The notes: generated from the letters alone by a model not told the origin. Positions 8,442-18,653 are shown, counted from the first letter of the stretch. The stretch is DNA of 64,000 nucleotides from Buttiauxella sp965119215 (GCA_965119215.1 CBCPKK010000005.1:310001-374000), one strand, 5' to 3'. Translations and numbers: made by a program.

Positions 8442-10106
8442 TTATTTGTAAGCAGACTGGTGAACGCCTACTGCACGGCCTGATGGATCATTCATTGTTT
8501 TGAACGCTTCATCCCATTCAATGGCCTTAGCGGAAGAACAGGCAACCGACGGGCCACCAGGAACGCATTGCGCAGCACTTGGCAGTGGGAATAATTCTTC
8601 AAAGATTTCACGATACAAATACGCTTCTTTAGAGCCAGGCGTGTTGTATGGGAAACGATAGCTTGCGGTTTCCAGTTGTTGATCGGTCACCTGACCTGCA
8701 GCAACTTCTTTCAGGGTGTCAATCCAGCTGTAACCCACACCATCGGAGAATTGCTCTTTCTGGCGCCATGCAATACTTGCTGGCAGATAGGATTCAAAAC
8801 ATTCACGCAGGATATGTTTTTCCATTTTACCGTTGCCGCACATTTTGTCTTTCGGGTTGATACGCATGGCGACATCAAGGAATTTCTTGTCCAGGAACGG
8901 TACACGCGCTTCCACGCCCCAGGCTGACATAGCTTTGTTGGCGCGAGCACAGTCAAACATGTGCAGCGCTTGTAACTTACGAACGGTCTCTTCGTGTAGC
9001 TCTTTATCGTTTGGCGCTTTATGGAAGTACAGGTAGCCGCCAAATACTTCGTCAGAACCTTCACCGGAAAGCACCATTTTGATGCCCATAGCTTTGATTT
9101 TACGCGACATCAAATACATCGGTGTTGATGCACGAATCGTTGTCACATCGTAAGTTTCAATGTGATAGATAACATCACGAATCGCATCCAGGCCTTCTTG
9201 CACCGTGAAATGAATTTCGTGGTGAACGGTGCCTAAGTGGTTTGCCACTTCTTGTGCCGCTTTCAGGTCAGGGGAGCCCACTAAACCAACAGCAAAAGAG
9301 TGCAGCTGCGGCCACCAGGCTTCAGAACGCTCTTCGTCTTCTACGCGACGAGCGGCAAATTTCTTAGTGATGGCTGAAATAACGGATGAATCCAGCCCGC
9401 CAGACAGCAGCACGCCGTAGGGTACGTCAGACATCAAGTGGCTTTTCACAGCATCTTCCAGCGCCTGACGTAATTCATTTTTATCGGTAACGTTATCTTT
9501 TACTGCATCGTATTCGAACCAGTCACGCTGATAGTAACTACGGATTTCACCGTCTTTGCTCCACAGGTAGCTGCCTGCCGGGAATTCACTAATGGTGCGG
9601 CAAACGGGAACCAGCGCTTTCATTTCTGAAGCAATATACATGTTGCCGTGCTCGTCATGACCCATATACAACGGGATGATGCCGATATGGTCGCGGCCAA
9701 TCAGGTATGCGTCTTGTGTTTCGTCATACAGAATGAACGCAAACATGCCTTGCAGATCGTCGAGGAACTCCGGGCCTTTTTCCTGGTAAAGCGCGAGGAT
9801 AACTTCGCAGTCTGAACCTGTCTGGAATTCGTAACGGTCACCGTATTCAGCGCGCAGAGCCTGATGGTTATAGATTTCGCCGTTCACAGCCAGTGCGTGA
9901 GTTTTTGCTTTATTGTACAGCGGCTGAGCACCAGCGTTAACGTCAACAATAGAGAGACGTTCGTGAACCAGAATGGCTTTCTCGTTAGCATAAACCCCAG
10001 ACCAGTCAGGGCCACGGTGGCGCATCAGGCGAGATAACTCGAGCGCTTTCTTACGCAATTCGACCGCATCGGTCTTGATATCCAGAACACCAAAAATTGA
10101 ACACAT
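8442..10106 (-). CDS. asnB: Asparagine synthetase B (glutamine-hydrolysing)
   Basis: AsnB makes asparagine from aspartate, ATP and glutamine. The 554-residue product equals the E. coli length. Cys2 of MCSIFGVLD is the glutaminase nucleophile after Met removal; the synthetase P-loop SGGLDSSVISA lies near residue 233 and the SGEGSDEVFGGYLYF motif follows. A GGAGAGAG-type binding site precedes the ATG. The 277 bp between nagD and asnB hold the nagD terminator and presumably the asnB promoter, which I could not place with certainty. Confidence 0.97.
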   Translation of the reverse strand: MCSIFGVLDIKTDAVELRKKALELSRLMRHRGPDWSGVYANEKAILVHERLSIVDVNAGAQPLYNKAKTHALAVNGEIYNHQALRAEYGDRYEFQTGSDCEVILALYQEKGPEFLDDLQGMFAFILYDETQDAYLIGRDHIGIIPLYMGHDEHGNMYIASEMKALVPVCRTISEFPAGSYLWSKDGEIRSYYQRDWFEYDAVKDNVTDKNELRQALEDAVKSHLMSDVPYGVLLSGGLDSSVISAITKKFAARRVEDEERSEAWWPQLHSFAVGLVGSPDLKAAQEVANHLGTVHHEIHFTVQEGLDAIRDVIYHIETYDVTTIRASTPMYLMSRKIKAMGIKMVLSGEGSDEVFGGYLYFHKAPNDKELHEETVRKLQALHMFDCARANKAMSAWGVEARVPFLDKKFLDVAMRINPKDKMCGNGKMEKHILRECFESYLPASIAWRQKEQFSDGVGYSWIDTLKEVAAGQVTDQQLETASYRFPYNTPGSKEAYLYREIFEELFPLPSAAQCVPGGPSVACSSAKAIEWDEAFKTMNDPSGRAVGVHQSAYK

Positions 10107-10349
10107 AGAACTCTCTCCGTAATGCTTCTTTGAGTCATTAAATTGTTATGTTGCGTTGCATGAATATGAAAATGCGCAATCATTGACGGGAATGCAAGCC
10201 CTTTAGACTTTCAGGGATAAATAGTTCAATGGCAATTGTTGATTACTGAAAAATGATGAAGAAATAAGCGGAATAATTAGCGGATCGGCAATTTTTGGCA
10301 AAATCGCCAGGCTGGCGTTCAGTGGCAGGGGAAAAGATTGTTGAATCGG

Positions 10350-10374
10350 TAAAACGCCCGGTGAAAACCAGGCG
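10350..10374 (-). terminator. Terminator of the nagBACD operon
   Basis: On the minus strand CGCCTGGT, loop TTTC, ACCGGGCG (one wobble pair), then TTTT. It begins about 10 nt after the nagD stop. Confidence 0.7.
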
Positions 10375-10383
10375 AATGACTCT

Positions 10384-11136
10384 TTAAATGATATCGACTT
10401 CAGCAACAGACGGATAAATCCACGAAGGGCGGAACGGCATGGCATCAATGTCGTTTAAGGTCGAAACCCCTGACAGAACCAGAATCGTTTCTAAACCAGC
10501 CTGGAATCCCGCGAGAATATCGGTACGCAGGTTATCGCCAACAATCACCGTATGTTCGGAATGGGCCTGCATCTTGTTAAGCGCGGCACGGATAATCCAC
10601 GGGCTTGGCTTACCCACGCAGAAAGGTTTACGGCCTGAGATTTTTTCGATACCAGCACACAGCGCACCACAGGCGGGATAGTAACCGCGGCCGTGGGTGT
10701 CCGGGTTGGTGGCAATAAAGCGCGCGCCGTTTGCCACGAAATAGGCGGCTTTATGCATCATTTCCCAGTTATAGGAACGTGTCTCGCCGACGATAACAAA
10801 GTCAGGGTTGATGTCGGTTATCGTGAAGCCTGCTTTATACAGTTCGTGAATCAATGCGCCTTCACCCACAACGTAGGCTTTTTTCCCTTCCTGGCGACGC
10901 AGGAAATCGGCGGTTGCCATCGCTGAGGTATAAAAGACGCTATCAGGAACATCAATACCGGCGGAAGCAAAACGGTTTGCCAGATCCTGGCCGGTCTGCG
11001 ACGGATAGTTGGTCAGCAGGACCAGCGGCATCCCCTTTTCCATGATGCGGGCCAGGAATTCATTAGCGCCTGGTACGGCGACGTTGTCGTGCATCAGCAC
11101 GCCGTCAATATCACAAATTACATTCTGAATGGTCAT
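10384..11136 (-). CDS. nagD: Ribonucleotide monophosphatase NagD (HAD family)
   Basis: The 250-residue protein has the HAD signature ICDIDGVLMHD at the N-terminus, LLTNYPSQTG as motif II, and GKPSPWI with IVGDNLRTDI as the later motifs. Family members remove phosphate from nucleoside monophosphates (UMP preferred). It is the last gene of nagBACD, 62 bp after nagC, the enteric order. Confidence 0.95.
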   Translation of the reverse strand: MTIQNVICDIDGVLMHDNVAVPGANEFLARIMEKGMPLVLLTNYPSQTGQDLANRFASAGIDVPDSVFYTSAMATADFLRRQEGKKAYVVGEGALIHELYKAGFTITDINPDFVIVGETRSYNWEMMHKAAYFVANGARFIATNPDTHGRGYYPACGALCAGIEKISGRKPFCVGKPSPWIIRAALNKMQAHSEHTVIVGDNLRTDILAGFQAGLETILVLSGVSTLNDIDAMPFRPSWIYPSVAEVDII

Positions 11137-11198
11137 CGACTACTCGGGCTCACCTGAAAGGAAGGCGTAACTATAGCGTAAAAAGGAGAATGACTGGG

Positions 11199-12419
11199 TT
11201 AACTTTCCAGCAAGCGTTGAAGCAGTATGCCATTTAGCATGGAGCGTTTTACCAGAGCAAACGCGCCAATTGCGGAACGGTCATCCAATTTTGAGCGCAC
11301 CACCGGCAGGTTTTTGCGGAATGCTTTCAGGGCTTGTGTGTTGATGCAGCCTTCAATGGCGGGAAGAAGCACTTTCTCGGCTTCAATGATTTCCCCGGCA
11401 ATCACCACTTTTTGCGGATTAAACAGGTTAATCGCAATGGCAATCGCTTTACCCAAATGGCGGCCAACGTGCTCAATCACTTCACAGGCCAGCGCATCGC
11501 CTTTATTTGCTGCTTTGCAGATAGCAGCAATACCGCAGTCTTCAAGTGTCATGCGGCTGTTATAACCCTGTTCAAGCAGATGACGAACGCGATGTTCGAT
11601 GGCGGCATTGGCGGCAATGGTTTCCAGGCAGCCAAAGTTCCCGCAATGGCAACGTTCGCCTAACGGGTCGACCTGAATATGGCCAATTTCGCCTACGTTA
11701 CCGTTGCGCCCGATAAAAATGCGCCCGTTAGACAAAATCCCCGCGCCAGTCCCGCGGTGTACACGCACCAAAATGGAGTCATCACAATCATGTGTTGCAC
11801 CAAAGTAGTGCTCGGCAAGCGCCAGGCTACGGATATCGTGACCCACATAGCAGGTTACTTTGAATCGTTTTTCAAGACTGTCGACCAGCGACCAGTTATC
11901 GACCTCGATATGCGGCATGTAACGAATAACACCGCTTTCCGGATCGACAAGCCCTGGCAGGATCACTGAGATCGCAATCAGCTCGCGTATTTTGCGCAGG
12001 TTTTGTTCGATAAACTGTTCGATGGCATTAAGCAGAGCGTGCTCAAGCGTTTCCTGAGTACGTTCAGGAAGGGCGTAATGTTCTTCGGCAAGCGGTTTAG
12101 CGCTCAAATCAAACAGGGTGATGGTTGCGTCATGGCGGCCAAGGCGCACACCAATTGCATGGAAGTTGCGGGTTTCAGTGATAATTGAGATAGCGCGGCG
12201 GCCCCCGGTGGAAGCCTGCTGATCGACTTCTTTGATCAGTCCGCGCTCAATTAGCTGGCGAGTAATTTTGGTGACGCTGGCAGGTGCTAGCTGGCTGTGT
12301 TCGGCAATCTGAATGCGAGAGATTGGCCCATGTTGGTCAATCAGGCGATATACCGCCGCGCTATTCAGTTGTTTTACCAGATCGACATTACCAATTTGAG
12401 CTTGTCCGCCAGTCGTCAT
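11199..12419 (-). CDS. nagC: N-acetylglucosamine repressor, ROK family
   Basis: NagC represses nagBACD, nagE and chiPQ and is released by GlcNAc-6-phosphate. The 406-residue product has an N-terminal winged helix-turn-helix (about residues 30-70, with GPISRIQIAEHSQLAPASVTK, given here shortened) and a ROK sugar-binding domain with the cysteine cluster CHCGNFGCLE. It sits 7 bp after nagA in the operon. NagC-like operators are visible at nagE and twice upstream of chiP in this window. Confidence 0.96.
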   Translation of the reverse strand: MTTGGQAQIGNVDLVKQLNSAAVYRLIDQHGPISRIQIAEHSQLAPASVTKITRQLIERGLIKEVDQQASTGGRRAISIITETRNFHAIGVRLGRHDATITLFDLSAKPLAEEHYALPERTQETLEHALLNAIEQFIEQNLRKIRELIAISVILPGLVDPESGVIRYMPHIEVDNWSLVDSLEKRFKVTCYVGHDIRSLALAEHYFGATHDCDDSILVRVHRGTGAGILSNGRIFIGRNGNVGEIGHIQVDPLGERCHCGNFGCLETIAANAAIEHRVRHLLEQGYNSRMTLEDCGIAAICKAANKGDALACEVIEHVGRHLGKAIAIAINLFNPQKVVIAGEIIEAEKVLLPAIEGCINTQALKAFRKNLPVVRSKLDDRSAIGAFALVKRSMLNGILLQRLLES

Positions 12420-12426
12420 GCCTTAA

Positions 12427-13575
12427 TTACTCAGTTACGACCTCGTTACCGTTAACGAAGGTCTTGGTGATTTTAAAATCGCGGGTAAAGGTCGTCAGGT
12501 TGGCGACTTTCCCTGCTTCAATGGTACCTAATTGCTGCTCTACACCCATTGCACGGGCAGGGTAGAGTGCAGCCATACGCAGGACTTCGTCTAAGGCGAT
12601 GCCAGCATGCTCGACCAGATTACGCACCCCTTCAATCATTGTCAGGGCGGAACCGCTCAGCGTGCCGTTCTCATCTACACATAAACCGTCACGGTAGTAT
12701 ATTGTTTTTCCTGCGAAAATGAACTCATCGATATTTGCGCCCGCTGGAGCGGTTGCATCGGTGACCAGGCAGAGTTTATCGCCCTTAACCTTCTTCGCAG
12801 TACGAATGTTGGCATAGTCCACATGTAAACCATCGGCAATGATACCGCAGTAAACATCTGGCTCATCAAAAATTGCACCCGCAAGACCCGGTTCACGGCC
12901 AGTAATGTATGGCATCGCGTTGAAAAGGTGTGTTGCGAAGGTAATACCTGCGCGGAAGCCTTTTTTAGCTTCTTTTGCAGTGGCATTGGAATGCCCGGCA
13001 GAAACGATAATGCCAGAAGCGACCAGTTTGCTAATCACTTCAGGCTCAACCATTTCTGGTGCCAGAGTGACTTTGGTGATCACATCTGCGTTTTGGCACA
13101 GGAAATCGACCAGTTCTGCGTCAGGTTTACGCACGAAACTTGGGTTGTGCGTGCCTTTTTTCACCATGTTCAGCCATGGGCCTTCAAGATGCAGACCAAG
13201 CGCCTGGTGCTGGTACTTCGCCAGGTATTCGCGCATCACTTTCACGCCTTGCTTCATCAGCTCATCGCTGGCGGTGATAAGTGTGGGTAAGTAGCTGGTG
13301 CAGCCAGAACGCTCATTGGCTTTCTGCATGATTTCCAGCGTTTCAACAGTCACCGCATCGGCGGAATCATTGAACTGCACACCGCCACAACCGTTAAGCT
13401 GCACATCAATAAAACCGGGGGCGATGATTGCACCACCCACATCGCGAGTCTCAATACCCGCAGGGAGATCTGAGCGCGGGCAAACGCGTTCAATCAGGCC
13501 GTTCGCGATAATAACCGCGTGATCATCAAGAATTTCATGGCCGGTATAAATCCGACCGTGAGTTAATGCAAACAT
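12427..13575 (-). CDS. nagA: N-acetylglucosamine-6-phosphate deacetylase
   Basis: NagA hydrolyses GlcNAc-6-P to glucosamine-6-P and acetate. The 382-residue protein shows the amidohydrolase features: PGFIDVQLNGCGG, the metal-site region GLHLEGPWLN, AGHSNATA, THLFNAM and DATAPAGA. It lies between nagB (25 bp) and nagC (7 bp). Confidence 0.96.
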   Translation of the reverse strand: MFALTHGRIYTGHEILDDHAVIIANGLIERVCPRSDLPAGIETRDVGGAIIAPGFIDVQLNGCGGVQFNDSADAVTVETLEIMQKANERSGCTSYLPTLITASDELMKQGVKVMREYLAKYQHQALGLHLEGPWLNMVKKGTHNPSFVRKPDAELVDFLCQNADVITKVTLAPEMVEPEVISKLVASGIIVSAGHSNATAKEAKKGFRAGITFATHLFNAMPYITGREPGLAGAIFDEPDVYCGIIADGLHVDYANIRTAKKVKGDKLCLVTDATAPAGANIDEFIFAGKTIYYRDGLCVDENGTLSGSALTMIEGVRNLVEHAGIALDEVLRMAALYPARAMGVEQQLGTIEAGKVANLTTFTRDFKITKTFVNGNEVVTE

Positions 13576-13600
13576 AGTTACCCCCGGTGAAAATTAATGC

Positions 13601-14401
13601 TTAAAGACCTTTGATGTTTTCAGCTTCGAGCTCATTGAAGTACTTAAGCGTCTTCACTTTGAGTTCCATGGTAGACGGCTCATCACACACAACCACAGCT
13701 TTAGGATGCAGTTGCAGGCAGCTAATCGTCCACATGTGATTCACGTTACCTTCAACAGCCGCTTGCAAAGCTTGCGCTTTCAAATGACCAATAACCAGAA
13801 TCATCACTTCTTCTGCATCCAGCAGAGTACCCACGCCTACAGTCAGCGCAAACTTAGGAACCTGAGTCACATCGCCATCGAAGAAACGGGAGTTTGCTAC
13901 ACGAGTGTCATGAGTCAGTGTTTTGATACGGGTACGAGATGCCAGAGAAGAAGCAGGTTCGTTGAACGCGATGTGACCGTCGTTGCCTACGCCACCCATA
14001 AACAGGTGAATTTTGCCGTATGAACGAATTTTTTCTTCGTAACGACGGCACTCTGCGTCAACATCTTCGGCGTTACCATTCAGCAGGTTGATGTTTTCCG
14101 CTGGGATATCAACGTGATCAAAGAAATTACGGTGCATAAACGTATGATAGCTTTCTGGATGCTCTTTCGGCAGGCCAACGTATTCATCCATATTAAAGGT
14201 GACGACGTTTTTAAAGCTAACCTGGCCCGCTTTGTGCATCTCTACCAGCGCTTTATACGCTTCGAGTGGCGTTCCGCCAGTTGGCAGGCCCAGCAAGAAA
14301 GGACGATCTGCTGTCGGGTTAAACGCATTGATACGCTTAACGATATGGCGTGCTGCCCATTTGCCAACTTGAGCGGGGGTAGCCAGGGGAATCAGTCTCA
14401 T
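13601..14401 (-). CDS. nagB: Glucosamine-6-phosphate deaminase
   Basis: NagB converts glucosamine-6-P to fructose-6-P and ammonia. The 266-residue product has LGLPTGGTP, the catalytic segment FNMDEYVG (Asp72) and GGVGNDGHIAFNEP (Asp141, His143, Glu148). Two ATGs stand in tandem; the second is chosen because it gives the E. coli length and a better distance from GAGGTG. First gene of nagBACD, diverging from nagE. Confidence 0.96.
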   Translation of the reverse strand: MRLIPLATPAQVGKWAARHIVKRINAFNPTADRPFLLGLPTGGTPLEAYKALVEMHKAGQVSFKNVVTFNMDEYVGLPKEHPESYHTFMHRNFFDHVDIPAENINLLNGNAEDVDAECRRYEEKIRSYGKIHLFMGGVGNDGHIAFNEPASSLASRTRIKTLTHDTRVANSRFFDGDVTQVPKFALTVGVGTLLDAEEVMILVIGHLKAQALQAAVEGNVNHMWTISCLQLHPKAVVVCDEPSTMELKVKTLKYFNELEAENIKGL

Positions 14402-14571
14402 CATTCACCTCATAAGTTAATAGAAAACAGATGTAGCCAGATTGATTGTCCGAACCCTCTAAGGGTAAACCAGTTTTAAGCTGACCTTTACGGGATCAAT
14501 CTGCCTTGATTTTTTGGATGATAAAATAAGTTTTAGTCGATAGCCAGTCTAAGGGGGGGGTAATAACAATA

Positions 14572-14593
14572 TTTGGTGATTTTAATCACAAAA
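14572..14593. promoter_or_regulatory. CRP-like site in the nagB-nagE intergenic region
   Basis: GTGA-TTTTAA-TCAC at 14576-14589 with A/T flanks fits the CRP half-sites. In E. coli the nag divergent region is CRP-activated. Binding inferred. Confidence 0.6.
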
Positions 14594-14601
14594 AAAGGGT
14601 G

Positions 14602-14626
14602 TTTAATTTGCGATACGAATTAATTT
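14602..14626. promoter_or_regulatory. NagC operator near nagE
   Basis: TTTAATTTGCGATACGAATT with further T-runs has the AATT(T)nCGnnnCGAATT form of NagC operators. It lies about 110 nt before the nagE start. E. coli NagC loops between operators at nagE and nagB; the nagB-side partner is not clear to me here. Confidence 0.7.
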
Positions 14627-14735
14627 TTCACACACTCATAAAGTTGGCGAATCATCGCCATGCTTTCAAGGTTTGTTAAACAATAATAAAACTGCTTTGA
14701 ACGAGCCTTAACGGGGTCTCATAGGGGGAATGAAC

Positions 14736-16757
14736 GTGAGTATTCTAGGTTATATGCAAAAGGTTGGCCGTGCGCTGATGGTGCCGGTAGCCACGCTACC
14801 AGCCGCAGCCATATTAATGGGTGTTGGTTACTGGATTGACCCGGTTAGCTGGGGTGGTGATAGTGCATTAGCTGCATTGTTCATCAAATCTGGTTCTGCA
14901 ATTATTGATAACATGGGGGTGCTGTTTGCCATTGGTGTGGCTTATGGTATGTCCAAAGATAAAGATGGTGCTGCTGCACTAACCGGCTTTGTCGGTTTCC
15001 TGGTACTAACAACGCTTTGCTCGCCAGCGGCTGTTTCTATGATCAAGCATATTCCGCTGGATCAGGTTCCATTCGCGTTCTCTAAAATTCAAAACCAATT
15101 TGTGGGCATTCTGGTAGGGATTATTTCCGCAGAGCTGTACAACCGTTTCAGCAGCGTCGAGCTGCCGAAAGCGTTGTCCTTCTTTAGCGGACGTCGTCTG
15201 GTGCCGATTATCACATCCTTTGTGATGATCGCTGTGGCATTCATCATGATGTTTATCTGGCCAGTCGTCTTTGGCGGCCTGGTGAACTTTGGTGAACACA
15301 TCCAGAAAATGGGTTCGATTGGCGCAGGCGTTTATGCGTTCTTCAACCGTTTACTGATCCCAGTCGGTCTGCATCACGCTCTGAACTCTGTGTTCTGGTT
15401 CGACGTTGCGGGTATCAACGACATTCCTAATTTCCTGGGCGGTGCTAAATCTATCGCTGAAGGTACAGGTATCGTGGGTATTACGGGTCGTTATCAGGCG
15501 GGCTTCTTCCCAATCATGATGTTCGGCCTGCCAGGTGCTGCTTTGGCAATCTACCATTGCGCGCGTCCTGAAAATAAAGCCAAAGTACTGGGTATTATGA
15601 TGGCGGGTGCGTTTGCTGCCTTCTTTACGGGTATCACCGAGCCGTTGGAATTCTCCTTCATGTTCGTTGCTCCAGTCCTGTATCTGATCCACGCAGTGCT
15701 GACCGGTATCTCTGTCTTCATCGCGGCAAGCATGCATTGGATTGCAGGCTTCGGCTTCAGCGCAGGTCTGGTGGATATGGTGCTTTCTTCCCGTAACCCA
15801 CTGGCAACTCACTGGTGGATGCTGATCCCGCAGGGCCTCGTGTTCTTCGTGATTTACTACGTCGTGTTCCGTTTCACTATCACCAAATTCAATCTGTTGA
15901 CTCCAGGTCGTGAACTGGCAGTTGCAGGTGATGAGACTGATGGTCAGGACGTGAATGTTAGCGCCAATACTAAGCAAGATGTTTCTGAGCTGGCTCGTCA
16001 GTACATCGCAGCGGTGGGTGGTTCAGCTAACCTGACGGGTATCGATGCTTGTATCACTCGTCTGCGTTTGAACGTGAAAGACTCTTCACTGGTTAACGAA
16101 TCTCTGGCTAAACGCCTTGGTGCGACCGGTGTTATCCGTCTGAACAAAACCAGCGTGCAAATCATCGTAGGCTTTGTTGCTGAGAAAATTGCTAACTCAA
16201 TGAAAACAGTAGGCGATGTTGCTGCGGCTCCTGTAAGCGCTGCTGCTGCACCCGTTGCTGCTGCTACAAAACCACAGGCTGTACCAAATGCAGTGACTAT
16301 CGCCGCGCTGGTTTCACCAGTAACGGGTGATGTCGTTGCACTGGAACAGGTTCCTGATGAAGCCTTTGCCAGCAAAGCGGTAGGTGATGGTGTTGCGGTT
16401 AAGCCAACAGACAAAACTGTTGTCGCGCCAGCTGCCGGTACTATCGTAAAAATCTTTAATACCAACCATGCGTTCTGTCTTGAAACCGAAAAAGGCGCTG
16501 AGATCGTTGTCCATATGGGCATTGATACTGTCGCACTGAACGGCCAGGGCTTTACCCGTCTGGTAGAAGAAGGTGCTGTTGTGGTAGCAGGCCAGCCGAT
16601 TCTGGAAATGGATCTCGATTTCCTGAACGCTAACGCTCGCTCCATGATTAGCCCAGTCGTTTGCAGCAACATCGACGACTACAGCGGTCTGGTTATCCAG
16701 GCGCAAGGTTCCGTTGTGGCAGGGCAAACGCCTCTGTACGAAATTAAAGGCAAATAA
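14736..16757 (+). CDS. nagE: PTS N-acetylglucosamine permease, EIICBA
   Basis: NagE imports and phosphorylates GlcNAc. The GTG at 14736 is taken as start: AGGGGG lies 7 nt before it but only 1 nt before the ATG at 14730, and the protein then begins (M)SILGYMQKVGRALM like the family. Of 673 residues, roughly 1-380 are membrane EIIC (GITEPLEFSFMF), then EIIB with phospho-Cys in IDACITRLRL, an Ala/Pro-rich linker, and EIIA with His in EIVVHMGIDTV. EIIB and EIIA are near-identical to E. coli NagE as I recall it, while the first 120 residues of EIIC differ clearly from K-12 (see findings). Confidence 0.93.
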   Translation: MSILGYMQKVGRALMVPVATLPAAAILMGVGYWIDPVSWGGDSALAALFIKSGSAIIDNMGVLFAIGVAYGMSKDKDGAAALTGFVGFLVLTTLCSPAAVSMIKHIPLDQVPFAFSKIQNQFVGILVGIISAELYNRFSSVELPKALSFFSGRRLVPIITSFVMIAVAFIMMFIWPVVFGGLVNFGEHIQKMGSIGAGVYAFFNRLLIPVGLHHALNSVFWFDVAGINDIPNFLGGAKSIAEGTGIVGITGRYQAGFFPIMMFGLPGAALAIYHCARPENKAKVLGIMMAGAFAAFFTGITEPLEFSFMFVAPVLYLIHAVLTGISVFIAASMHWIAGFGFSAGLVDMVLSSRNPLATHWWMLIPQGLVFFVIYYVVFRFTITKFNLLTPGRELAVAGDETDGQDVNVSANTKQDVSELARQYIAAVGGSANLTGIDACITRLRLNVKDSSLVNESLAKRLGATGVIRLNKTSVQIIVGFVAEKIANSMKTVGDVAAAPVSAAAAPVAAATKPQAVPNAVTIAALVSPVTGDVVALEQVPDEAFASKAVGDGVAVKPTDKTVVAPAAGTIVKIFNTNHAFCLETEKGAEIVVHMGIDTVALNGQGFTRLVEEGAVVVAGQPILEMDLDFLNANARSMISPVVCSNIDDYSGLVIQAQGSVVAGQTPLYEIKGK

Positions 16758-16785
16758 TCGCTCCTGAGTCATAGATTGTGCCTTT

Positions 16786-16819
16786 AGCGGCTGGCGAGTT
16801 ATTCTCCAGCCGCTTTTTT
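16786..16819 (+). terminator. Terminator of nagE
   Basis: AGCGGCTGG and CCAGCCGCT form a 9-bp stem with an 11-nt loop followed by a T run, 28 nt after the nagE stop. Confidence 0.85.
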
Positions 16820-16956
16820 ATTGCCATTCAAATCGCCTCGCCATATTAATCACCCGCCGGTAACCCCCCTTATTTATGCAACTAAAGGTTGTTTCCAACG
16901 CCTGCTTATTAGATCATATGCCGATAACGAAAGTTTTTTGCACTGAGGAACCCGCG

Positions 16957-18624
16957 ATGAGTGAGGCTGAAGCCCGCCCAACAAACTTTATTCGCCAGAT
17001 TATTGATGAAGATTTGGCCAATGGTAAGCACAACAGCATTTGCACCCGTTTCCCGCCAGAGCCAAACGGCTATCTGCATATCGGTCATGCAAAATCTATC
17101 TGCCTGAACTTTGGTATTGCGCAAGATTACCAAGGTCAGTGCAACCTGCGTTTCGATGATACAAACCCGGCAAAAGAAGACATCGAATTCGTAGAATCCA
17201 TTAAACATGATGTCGAGTGGCTAGGTTTTCACTGGTCAGGCGATGTGCGCTACTCCTCCAACTATTTCGATCAGCTGTTCAACTATGCCGTTGAGCTGAT
17301 CAATAAAGGTCTGGCGTACGTTGATGAACTGACTCCTGAGCAGATCCGTGAATATCGCGGCTCATTGACATCGCCTGGGAAAAACAGCCCATTCCGCGAT
17401 CGTAGCATTGAAGAAAACCTCGCGCTGTTCGAGAAAATGCGTAACGGTGAATTTGCCGAAGGGACTGCGTGTCTGCGTGCGAAAATCGATATGGCCTCGC
17501 CATTTATCGTTATGCGCGATCCGGTGCTGTATCGCATTAAATTTGCTGAACACCACCAGACTGGCAACAAGTGGTGCATCTACCCGATGTACGACTTCAC
17601 CCACTGCATTTCCGATGCGCTGGAAGGCATTACGCACTCCTTGTGTACGCTGGAATTCCAGGACAACCGCCGTCTGTACGATTGGGTGTTGGATAACATC
17701 ACTATTGATGCGCATCCGCGTCAGTATGAGTTCTCACGCCTTAACCTCGAATACTCCATCATGTCTAAGCGTAAGCTGAACCAGCTGGTGAAGGAGAAGG
17801 TTGTAGAGGGTTGGGACGACCCACGTATGCCGACTATTTCTGGTCTGCGTCGTCGTGGTTATTCTGCCGCATCTATTCGCGAGTTCTGTAAGCGCATTGG
17901 TGTGACTAAGCAAGACAACACCGTTGAAATGGCTTCGCTGGAATCTTGTATTCGTGATGACCTGAACGAGAACGCACCGCGTGCGATGGCCGTACTCGAT
18001 CCGGTAAAAGTGATCATTGAAAACTTCCCGCAGGGCGAAGTTGAAATGGTGACCATGCCTAACCATCCGAACAAACCAGAAATGGGTAGCCGCCAGGTAC
18101 CGTTTAGCCGTGAGATCTACATCGATCGCGCTGACTTCCGTGAAGAAGCGAATAAACAGTACAAGCGTCTGGTACTGGGCAAAGAAGTTCGCCTGCGCAA
18201 TGCTTATGTGATTAAAGCCGATCGCGTTGAGAAAGATGAAGCAGGTAATATCACCACGCTGCATTGCTCTTACGATCCGGACACATTAAGCAAAGACCCG
18301 GCTGATGGCCGTAAAGTAAAAGGTGTTATTCACTGGGTCAGCGCTGAACATGCTCTGCCGGTTGAAATTCGCCTTTACGACCGTCTGTTCAGTGTGGCGA
18401 ACCCGGGTAGCGCGGAAGATTTCCTTGCAACAATTAACCCAGAGTCTTTGGTTATCAAGCAAGGTTTCGTTGAGCCAAGCCTGCAAAATGCCGAGAAAGG
18501 TAAAGCATATCAGTTCGAGCGCGAAGGTTATTTCTGCCTCGATAGCCGTTATGCCACCGCTGAAAAATTGGTATTTAACCGTACCGTTGGCTTGCGTGAT
18601 ACCTGGGCCAAAATGGGCGAGTAG
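16957..18624 (+). CDS. glnS: Glutaminyl-tRNA synthetase
   Basis: GlnRS charges tRNA-Gln, three genes for which lie in this window. The 555-residue product (E. coli 554) starts MSEAEARPTNFIRQII; the frame is open 27 codons further upstream, but the family start has TGAGGA 8 nt before it. Class I motifs PPEPNGYLHIGHAKS and VMSKRKL-like SIMSKRKLN are present, followed by the C-terminal beta-barrel anticodon-binding domains. Confidence 0.97.
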   Translation: MSEAEARPTNFIRQIIDEDLANGKHNSICTRFPPEPNGYLHIGHAKSICLNFGIAQDYQGQCNLRFDDTNPAKEDIEFVESIKHDVEWLGFHWSGDVRYSSNYFDQLFNYAVELINKGLAYVDELTPEQIREYRGSLTSPGKNSPFRDRSIEENLALFEKMRNGEFAEGTACLRAKIDMASPFIVMRDPVLYRIKFAEHHQTGNKWCIYPMYDFTHCISDALEGITHSLCTLEFQDNRRLYDWVLDNITIDAHPRQYEFSRLNLEYSIMSKRKLNQLVKEKVVEGWDDPRMPTISGLRRRGYSAASIREFCKRIGVTKQDNTVEMASLESCIRDDLNENAPRAMAVLDPVKVIIENFPQGEVEMVTMPNHPNKPEMGSRQVPFSREIYIDRADFREEANKQYKRLVLGKEVRLRNAYVIKADRVEKDEAGNITTLHCSYDPDTLSKDPADGRKVKGVIHWVSAEHALPVEIRLYDRLFSVANPGSAEDFLATINPESLVIKQGFVEPSLQNAEKGKAYQFEREGYFCLDSRYATAEKLVFNRTVGLRDTWAKMGE

Positions 18625-18653
18625 CCTCCAGGAAATATGCGTTAAATCTTCAC

